A stretch of 64,000 bases of DNA, from NCBI RefSeq assembly GCF_003606345.3, contig NZ_CP031844.2, positions 1,905,001 to 1,969,000 on the forward strand, in the 5' to 3' direction. The DNA is from Bartonella krasnovii (lineage in GTDB: Bacteria > Pseudomonadota > Alphaproteobacteria > Rhizobiales > Rhizobiaceae). The position numbers were made by a program, and so were the translations under genes. The notes beneath the pieces are model-generated. The model was not told the DNA's origin, ran no database searches, and saw only the letters and a program-made list of their open reading frames with translations. Below are positions 58,726 to 64,000 of the stretch, piece by piece (the first letter of the stretch is position 1; the number at the start of each line of letters is the position of its first letter).

Positions 58726-59787
58726 ATGAAAATAAAGCGCATTCCTCTCACGCTTATTACTGGTTTTTTAGGCTCTGGCAAAACAACTTTGCTCAACCGT
58801 ATGCTACAAGATCCTCTCTTAACGGAATGTGCTGTTATCATCAATGAATTCGGCGAAATCAGTATTGACCACCTTCTGGTTGAAAAGACGACAGAAGGAA
58901 TTATTGAGCTTGCCAATGGTTGCTTATGCTGCAATTTACGCAGTGATCTCGTTGATACATTAACGGATTTAATCAATCGCATCCAGACAGGACAGATCAA
59001 ACAACTCAATCACATTATCATTGAAACAACAGGGATGGCTGATCCCGCCCCTATTTTACAAATACTTTTAAGCCACCCGTTGTTTATTCAAACACTGTCC
59101 ATAAATGCTGTTCTTGCAACATTTGATACATTAAGCACACTTTCCATATGTGAGCGCTATCCTGAAATATATAAACAATTAATCCTTGCTGATAAAATTA
59201 TTCTCACCAAAACAGATCTTATGGGCCCACAATCCCTTTCAAATACGCTCCTTAACACACTCAAAAGAATGAATCCCACAGCACAAATCATTGATGCCTA
59301 TTCTGAAGATTTCTGCTCAAATCTATTAATAAATCACACATTATGGAATGAAAAAGGAGAAAATACACATCTTAAGAAAAATCTTACGACGGCTTTACAT
59401 GATCATCCCTCTCATAAAACCATTCGCACCTTTTCACTAGACTGTGAGGATCTTGTTGATTATGCTACAATTGAAGCTTTTTTAGATCTCTTACAAGACC
59501 GTTATGGTGCAAAATTACTCCGTATTAAAGCAATAATCGCATTACGTGATGATCCTTATCGCCCCCTTGTATTACACGGCGTACAAACATTTTTTCACCC
59601 CCCCATAAGACTGCCATCATGGCCAAAAGGAGTAAAACAAACACGTTTTGTCATCATTGCTGATGGTGTTGAAAAAGAAGCGATACAAAAACTTCTCAAT
59701 GCTTTTTTTAATAAACCAGCCATAGATACTGCAGACAAAACAGCTCTCTTAGAAAACCCTCTCATCATTCCAGGAATAAAATTTTAA
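58726..59787 (+). CDS. CobW/COG0523 family GTPase
   Basis: 353 residues. Walker A LITGFLGSGKTTLLNRM, the metal motif CLCC in ANGCLCCNLRSDL, and the guanine motif ILTKTDL; the C-terminal CobW_C domain carries a His in RPLVLHGVQ. A metallochaperone; zinc is the commonest metal for this group, cobalt only in cobalamin operons, and no cobalamin gene is adjacent. ATG 58726 chosen; 58717 is an alternative, and neither has a clear ribosome-binding site. Confidence 0.92.
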   Translation: MKIKRIPLTLITGFLGSGKTTLLNRMLQDPLLTECAVIINEFGEISIDHLLVEKTTEGIIELANGCLCCNLRSDLVDTLTDLINRIQTGQIKQLNHIIIETTGMADPAPILQILLSHPLFIQTLSINAVLATFDTLSTLSICERYPEIYKQLILADKIILTKTDLMGPQSLSNTLLNTLKRMNPTAQIIDAYSEDFCSNLLINHTLWNEKGENTHLKKNLTTALHDHPSHKTIRTFSLDCEDLVDYATIEAFLDLLQDRYGAKLLRIKAIIALRDDPYRPLVLHGVQTFFHPPIRLPSWPKGVKQTRFVIIADGVEKEAIQKLLNAFFNKPAIDTADKTALLENPLIIPGIKF

Positions 59788-59879
59788 TTCACCCCTATAA
59801 CGTTAAATCCGTTGATCCATAACTTCTTTACGCTTAAAAAAAACAAAAAAGCTTCACCATAGATTTTCTAGCCCCCAAT

Positions 59880-60045
59880 GTTTAGTAGCTCTTGGTACGT
59901 GAGACAATTTCACTAGAAACATTTTTATTGTACAGTTTTATCTATGCAGCATTTTCTGCTTGTAATGTACAAGCGAATAATTTTGATTGATTCAAGATAA
60001 ACAGATTTTCAGATAAAAGACCTCATGAATTTAAGCTCTTATTCA
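59880..60045 (-). pseudogene. decayed integrase upstream-block relic, copy 11
   Basis: On the minus strand CTGTTTATCTTGAATCAATC through AAAATTATTCGCTTGTAC and GCATAGATAAAACTGTACAA matches the upstream block and following segment of copies 4, 5 and 7. Confidence 0.55.
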
Positions 60046-60675
60046 AATGGAAAAAAGTTATAAATTACCATTATAAATTAAATTATTATGATAAAATTTT
60101 TTAATACTTACTAATCTGTAATTAGGTTATTTTCTCTCAATATACGCTTCATCTGCAAATAACTTCATGTGATTCATTTCACAATCCTATTGGACACATT
60201 TTTGGTTTTAAATATTCCGCTCAACTCTATATTTCCCGAACTGATTGAAATAAAATCTGCTTAAGTTTAGGCAAAAAACTAATATCAGACAGAAGCAATA
60301 TCGTCTTTTTAGATGTATGCATATATCTTATCACCCAAGCAGGATAAGATAATATTTTACAGCATGAAACAATAAAATCCTAAAATATTATCTTATTGAA
60401 AATAAAAAGAGAGGTGCATTTTATATTAACCTAATCTCCACTAAAAAACCAAAATTGCCACACTTATTGGTCTGCAAAGAACCCAACTTCTCTGAGCCAA
60501 TTGCTCTTAGTCTTCCTACACTTTATTTAATGTACTGACATAAAGCTCTATGAAAAAACTCAACGCTTTAAAATATGGACGCACCCTTAAACATCCCATA
60601 TTAAAGTTTTTGCATATCCTGTCCCGCCATCATCATAAGCAATGGCATTTCACGATGTAGCAGAATAAAATAATA
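60046..60675. other. gene-free stretch before the L,D-transpeptidase gene's end
   Basis: About 630 bases without a supported gene, RNA or clear repeat. Confidence 0.4.
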
Positions 60676-61425
60676 CTACTTCATTAAAGAAACTGAAGTT
60701 TTATCAATATCGCGATTAAAAATGTAACGTTTTTCATACACTTCAACGACTGGAGGTTGACGATTTTCTTCAAAAAAATCATAACCTTTCTTAAGCATAA
60801 CCCAAAATGAGTAATGAGGATCATTGCTATGACGTAACATGTTATCCTTGGTCATGCGGAAAGGAAAAGCCTGCAACTGGAATGCTCTTTGTCCTCCTTT
60901 AAAAGCATCCCGCGCAAAAGCATAAATTTGAGCCATATTCTTATCACTCATAGAATAACAACCGGCAGAAAAGCAAGAGCCATGCACCATAAGATTGCTC
61001 CCTGTACGACCATTTTCCTGATCATAAAGGTTAGGAAACCCTATATTAAAAGAAAGATAATATTTTGAATAAGGATTCATTTGCTTTGCTGTAATCGTAT
61101 AAAAACCTTCCGGTGTCTGAAGATCCCCTTCTTTATATTTAGGTCCAAGCTTACCAGACCATTTACAAATACCATAGCGTGCAACCAAGATAAAAGGACC
61201 GGAACGAGATTGCTTCCAAACTTCAGCAAGATTTTCTTCCTTGAAAAAGCGCATCACAATTGGTGCATAAGGATCAATATCATACAAAGCCATTCTATTC
61301 TGGATTTCTTGCGGAAGAGGCTGCTCAACTTTAGCGCGAATAGAAGCTGGTAATCTCCCTTTACAGGCTGTCAATATTCCCATTACACACAACACACACA
61401 AAGCAAGGAATCTGTTAAATGTCAT
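60676..61425 (-). CDS. L,D-transpeptidase (YkuD family) lipoprotein
   Basis: 249 residues. Lipoprotein signal MTFNRFLALCVLCVMGILTAC, then the YkuD catalytic domain with GPFILVARYGICKWSGKLG, TPEGFYTI and VHGSCFSAGCYSMSD, the HG-x-x-SxGC motif with the nucleophile Cys. Resembles the YafK/ErfK type, which anchors or cross-links peptidoglycan or releases Braun-type linkages. Downstream of accA by 39 bases. Confidence 0.92.
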   Translation of the reverse strand: MTFNRFLALCVLCVMGILTACKGRLPASIRAKVEQPLPQEIQNRMALYDIDPYAPIVMRFFKEENLAEVWKQSRSGPFILVARYGICKWSGKLGPKYKEGDLQTPEGFYTITAKQMNPYSKYYLSFNIGFPNLYDQENGRTGSNLMVHGSCFSAGCYSMSDKNMAQIYAFARDAFKGGQRAFQLQAFPFRMTKDNMLRHSNDPHYSFWVMLKKGYDFFEENRQPPVVEVYEKRYIFNRDIDKTSVSLMK

Positions 61426-61464
61426 CGAAAAAACTCCAATCCAACAACCCTCATAAAAAACAAC

Positions 61465-62421
61465 TTATGTTAATGACCGACCAATTTGAAGATATTTTTC
61501 CCTTCGTTCCTGTTTAAGAACTTCACCATCTTTTCCAGCCATAGCTTTTAAAGCCTCTGAAATAATTTCACCCGTTGCATCAATGGCAATCTCTTTATCA
61601 CGATGTGCTCCTCCTAAAGGCTCTGAAATAATGCCATCAATAATCTTTAAGCGAAGCAAATCTTGAGCGGTAATACGCATATTCATTGCAGCATCTTTTG
61701 CACGCGCTGGATCACGCCATAAAATAGAAGCAGCTCCTTCTGGAGAAATAACCGAGTAAATGGCATGTTCCAACATATAAACTTTATTGGCAGCCGCAAT
61801 TGCTATTGCCCCCCCAGAACCACCTTCTCCAATAACAACAGATACAACAGGAACCTTTAGGCGCAAAGTTGCGGCTGTTGATTGAGCAATGGCTTCTGCT
61901 TGCCCACGTTCTTCAGCGCTTACCCCAGGATAAGCACCCGCCGTATCGACAAAAGTAAGGAGTGGCAAACCAAATCGGTCAGCCATTTCCATAATACGAA
62001 CAGCTTTACGATATCCTTCTGGACGTGCAGAACCAAAATTATAGCGCAAACGTGTTTGCGTATCGTGACCTTTCTCTTGACCAATGTAAGCTACTGCTTC
62101 CCCCTTAAAGCGCGCGAACCCAGCTTGAACAGCCTCATCTTCAGCAAACTTTCGATCGCCTGCCAAAGGTGTAACATCACTCAATAGGCGTTTAGAATAG
62201 TCCATAAAATGCGGACGGTCAGGATGACGAGCAACTTGTGTTTTTTGCCACGGAGATAATTTTTTATAGAGATCGCGCAATGCCGTTTTGGAACGTGTTT
62301 CAAGACGTGCAATCTCGTCACTCATATCAAGACTGTCTTTTTCCTGAGAAATTTTTTTTAATTCAAGAATTTTTCCATCAAGATCAGCAACTGGTTTTTC
62401 AAAATCAAGATAATTATGCAT
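61465..62421 (-). CDS. accA: acetyl-CoA carboxylase carboxyltransferase subunit alpha
   Basis: 318 residues from ATG 62421 (MHNYLDFEKPVADLDGKI), the family N-terminus; five extra codons upstream are unlikely. FVDTAGAYPGVSAEERGQAEAIA and GEGGSGGAIAI are the carboxyltransferase core. First committed step of fatty acid synthesis with AccBCD. Follows xerD. Confidence 0.96.
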   Translation of the reverse strand: MHNYLDFEKPVADLDGKILELKKISQEKDSLDMSDEIARLETRSKTALRDLYKKLSPWQKTQVARHPDRPHFMDYSKRLLSDVTPLAGDRKFAEDEAVQAGFARFKGEAVAYIGQEKGHDTQTRLRYNFGSARPEGYRKAVRIMEMADRFGLPLLTFVDTAGAYPGVSAEERGQAEAIAQSTAATLRLKVPVVSVVIGEGGSGGAIAIAAANKVYMLEHAIYSVISPEGAASILWRDPARAKDAAMNMRITAQDLLRLKIIDGIISEPLGGAHRDKEIAIDATGEIISEALKAMAGKDGEVLKQERREKYLQIGRSLT

Positions 62422-62499
62422 TCTGTACCAACTCATTCAGTGTCACTTATACACTTATAATTTTCTTTATAAAGTCTTTTCTAAAACATCACCTTTTCT

Positions 62500-63438
62500 T
62501 TAGCGAGCCTTTTGCTCATCGGCAAGTGGATGATGCTCATTAACGAGACGATAAAGTCCTTCTTCCAACACATGGGTATAAATCTGAGTGGTAGAAATAT
62601 CAGAATGGCCTAACAAATGTTGAACGGCACGCAAATCAGCACCATTTTGCAAAAGATGGCTAGCAAAAGCATGACGCAATACATGGGGAGAAAAGCTTTC
62701 ACTTTTTATTCCAGCCCTTTTAGCAAGATTTTTTAATTCCCGCGCAACAACTTGACGTGCAATATAGCCTGTTTCTGAATGGGCCGGAAAAAGATAAAGG
62801 CTTTTCGCATCTTCTCCCTGATCACGTAAATCCAACCACTGCAAAAGAACTTGATAGGCTTTTTTTGATAACAGCACCATTCGTTCTTTTTTTCCCTTAC
62901 CGCGAACCAAAATACTGTATGCTTTCCCTCGAACAGCCTGCACAGGCAGACTCACCAACTCACTAATGCGTAATCCTGTTGCATAAAGCATTTCGCTCAA
63001 CAGCTGAAGACGCAATGCGCGCAGATAATCCTTAGATCCATAATCTGCTTGATTAACCTCCACCTGCGCCAAATCAAGAAATTTTATCACCGCATCTTCA
63101 CTGATAATTTTGGGCAAAGGACGCCCTTGGCGAGGGGCATCAATATCATTGGAAGGATCATCTACTCTTAATCCCTCTGCATAAAGAAACTGATAAAATT
63201 GACGCAATGTTGATAAACGGCGCGCTTGTGACGTTGCTGCAAAACCAAATGTATGCATGAGCGACAAAAGACCAATGAGGTCCCCTTTTTGTGCTGAAAG
63301 GAGCGAAACCGAATGCGAAGACAATTCCTCTTGCGCCCACTGTAAATCATGCTGATAAGCCGCAAGTGTATGAGCAGAAGCGCCTCGCTCAGCACTCATC
63401 ATTTCAAGAAAACGCTCTATCACAATATTACTTTTCAT
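62500..63438 (-). CDS. xerD: site-specific tyrosine recombinase XerD
   Basis: 312 residues. N-terminal SAM-like core-binding domain, then the catalytic set: Arg in TGLRISELVSL, Lys in GKGKKERMV, HVLRHAFASHLL, His in LGHSDIST and Tyr in TQIYTH. Resolves chromosome dimers at dif with XerC. The full size and position beside accA and aroK match rhizobia, and the protein is not a mobile integrase. Start overlaps the stop of the small gene upstream. Confidence 0.95.
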   Translation of the reverse strand: MKSNIVIERFLEMMSAERGASAHTLAAYQHDLQWAQEELSSHSVSLLSAQKGDLIGLLSLMHTFGFAATSQARRLSTLRQFYQFLYAEGLRVDDPSNDIDAPRQGRPLPKIISEDAVIKFLDLAQVEVNQADYGSKDYLRALRLQLLSEMLYATGLRISELVSLPVQAVRGKAYSILVRGKGKKERMVLLSKKAYQVLLQWLDLRDQGEDAKSLYLFPAHSETGYIARQVVARELKNLAKRAGIKSESFSPHVLRHAFASHLLQNGADLRAVQHLLGHSDISTTQIYTHVLEEGLYRLVNEHHPLADEQKAR

Positions 63439-63596
63439 TGATTCATTCTCAAAGAAAGAGCCTGCGAATCTAAAGGGACATCAACAGACATATCCACAGT
63501 TACAGGTTCAACAAAAACGACAAGAATGATCATTATACTAAAAAGAATAGCAAACAAAATGAAAAGAATCATCAAAAGTCTGGTTAATGTTGGCAT
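63435..63596 (-). CDS. small conserved membrane protein upstream of xerD
   Basis: 53 residues: MPTLTRLLMILFILFAILFS forms one membrane helix continuing to about residue 29, then FVEPVTVDMSVDVPLDSQ. From memory, rhizobia have a similar short protein with a helix followed by FVEP before xerD. Its stop overlaps the xerD start (ATGA), which supports real translation. Function unknown. Confidence 0.75.
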   Translation of the reverse strand: MPTLTRLLMILFILFAILFSIMIILVVFVEPVTVDMSVDVPLDSQALSLRMNQ

Positions 63597-63691
63597 AAAA
63601 TAATAAACTTCCCCAAATACTCTATCTCTTATTTTATCTTATAAAGATTAACAGGAATTGACTTTAAAACAGATAAATGCCGAAATAAGCT

Positions 63692-64000
63692 ATGAAAAGT
63701 AACCGACCCCAACATCCGTCTCTCTTACAAATAAAAAGACAAATCTTATCATCTCTTGATAAACGCGCTCTTGTGTTTGTTGGTCTTATGGGAGCAGGAA
63801 AATCAGTCATCGGAAAACGCGTTGCCACCATGCTTGATTTACCCTTTTATGATTCTGATCAAGAAATTGAAAAAGCTTCAAAAATGACCATCACCGAACT
63901 CTTTAAAATTTATGGTGAATCAGAATTCCGCGCTCTTGAACAGCGTGTTATTCTCAATCTTATAAAAAAAAGTCCTCTCATTTTAGCAACGGGTGGCGGT
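63692..64000 (+). CDS. aroK: shikimate kinase, N-terminal part
   Basis: 103 codons to the window end. [18 protein letters not shown] is the P-loop of shikimate kinase, followed by [12 protein letters not shown] and the start of ATGGG. The N-terminal 30 residues before the core are typical of alphaproteobacterial AroK. aroB is usually next. Divergent from the xerD unit. Confidence 0.96.
   Translation, partial: MKSNRPQHPSLLQIKRQILSSLDKRALVFVGLMGAGKSVIGKRVATMLDLPFYDSDQEIEKASKMTITELFKIYGESEFRALEQRVILNLIKKSPLILATGGG

Noticed and set aside
62500..63438. xerD as a mobile integrase linked to the dispersed relics
   Set aside because: The protein is a full housekeeping XerD without an arm-type N-terminal domain; the relics match phage integrases instead.
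1..64000. CRISPR array
   Set aside because: No set of regularly spaced direct repeats of the right size was seen; the repeats found are dispersed or coding.

Overview
The window reads as chromosomal DNA of a Bartonella-type alphaproteobacterium (order Rhizobiales/Hyphomicrobiales). It is AT-rich, with rhizobial-type gene pairs (lysA/argH, chorismate mutase beside ffh, DUF1674, TIGR02302/DUF4175, the 1.5-kDa-scale giant NAD-glutamate dehydrogenase), wide intergenic gaps full of decayed genes, and loss of genes that usually stand beside survivors. For example, the HemY and mitofilin-like genes remain although no hemC or hemD is seen next to them. The species cannot be fixed from the sequence alone.

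Layout. 1-1158 is the end of cobT. 1216-6246 is an accessory island on the minus strand: a truncated radical SAM/SPASM gene, an intact MFS transporter fused to an APH-like kinase domain, a second short radical SAM gene broken at homopolymers, an unrecognised small gene, a D12 adenine methyltransferase relic and a HaeIII-like endonuclease relic. All are stop-start overlapped or nearly so. 6304-16720 returns to core genes: queuosine precursor transporter, rpmB, SURF1, purH, a DUF1127 protein, a heparinase II/III-family protein, rsmB and htpX. 16804-25349 holds the SDH assembly factor, rpsP, chorismate mutase, ffh, a beta-carbonic anhydrase and NAD-GDH. 25350-38158 is gene-poor: DUF2125 (frameshifted), a glutamine amidotransferase, hemY, mitofilin-like, tsaD, an EVE protein and an OmpR-type regulator without its phospho-aspartate. 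38159-46664 is a dense run: methyltransferase, DUF4175, lysA, lptM-like, argH, TlpA-like thioredoxin, DUF188 and YihY. 47745-52820 holds tyrC, holA and a three-gene ABC importer. A tRNA-Gly at 52999 borders phage and acetyltransferase relics. 54807-64000 holds thiD, plsC-like, a D,D-carboxypeptidase, a CobW GTPase, an L,D-transpeptidase, accA, xerD, a small membrane protein and the start of aroK.

Two large-scale patterns cut across the annotation. First, at least eleven intergenic gaps contain degenerate copies, in both orientations, of one sequence: the upstream region and N-terminal arm-binding part of a phage-type tyrosine integrase. Second, three genes (purH, holA and the DUF2125 gene) each have a decayed partial copy of themselves lying downstream on the same strand. 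Both point to past duplication and insertion followed by decay, as expected for a host-restricted genome.

The best candidate for an undescribed system is the radical SAM / MFS-kinase / radical SAM operon between cobT and the queuosine transporter. Its transporter-kinase fusion is intact while every neighbour is broken.
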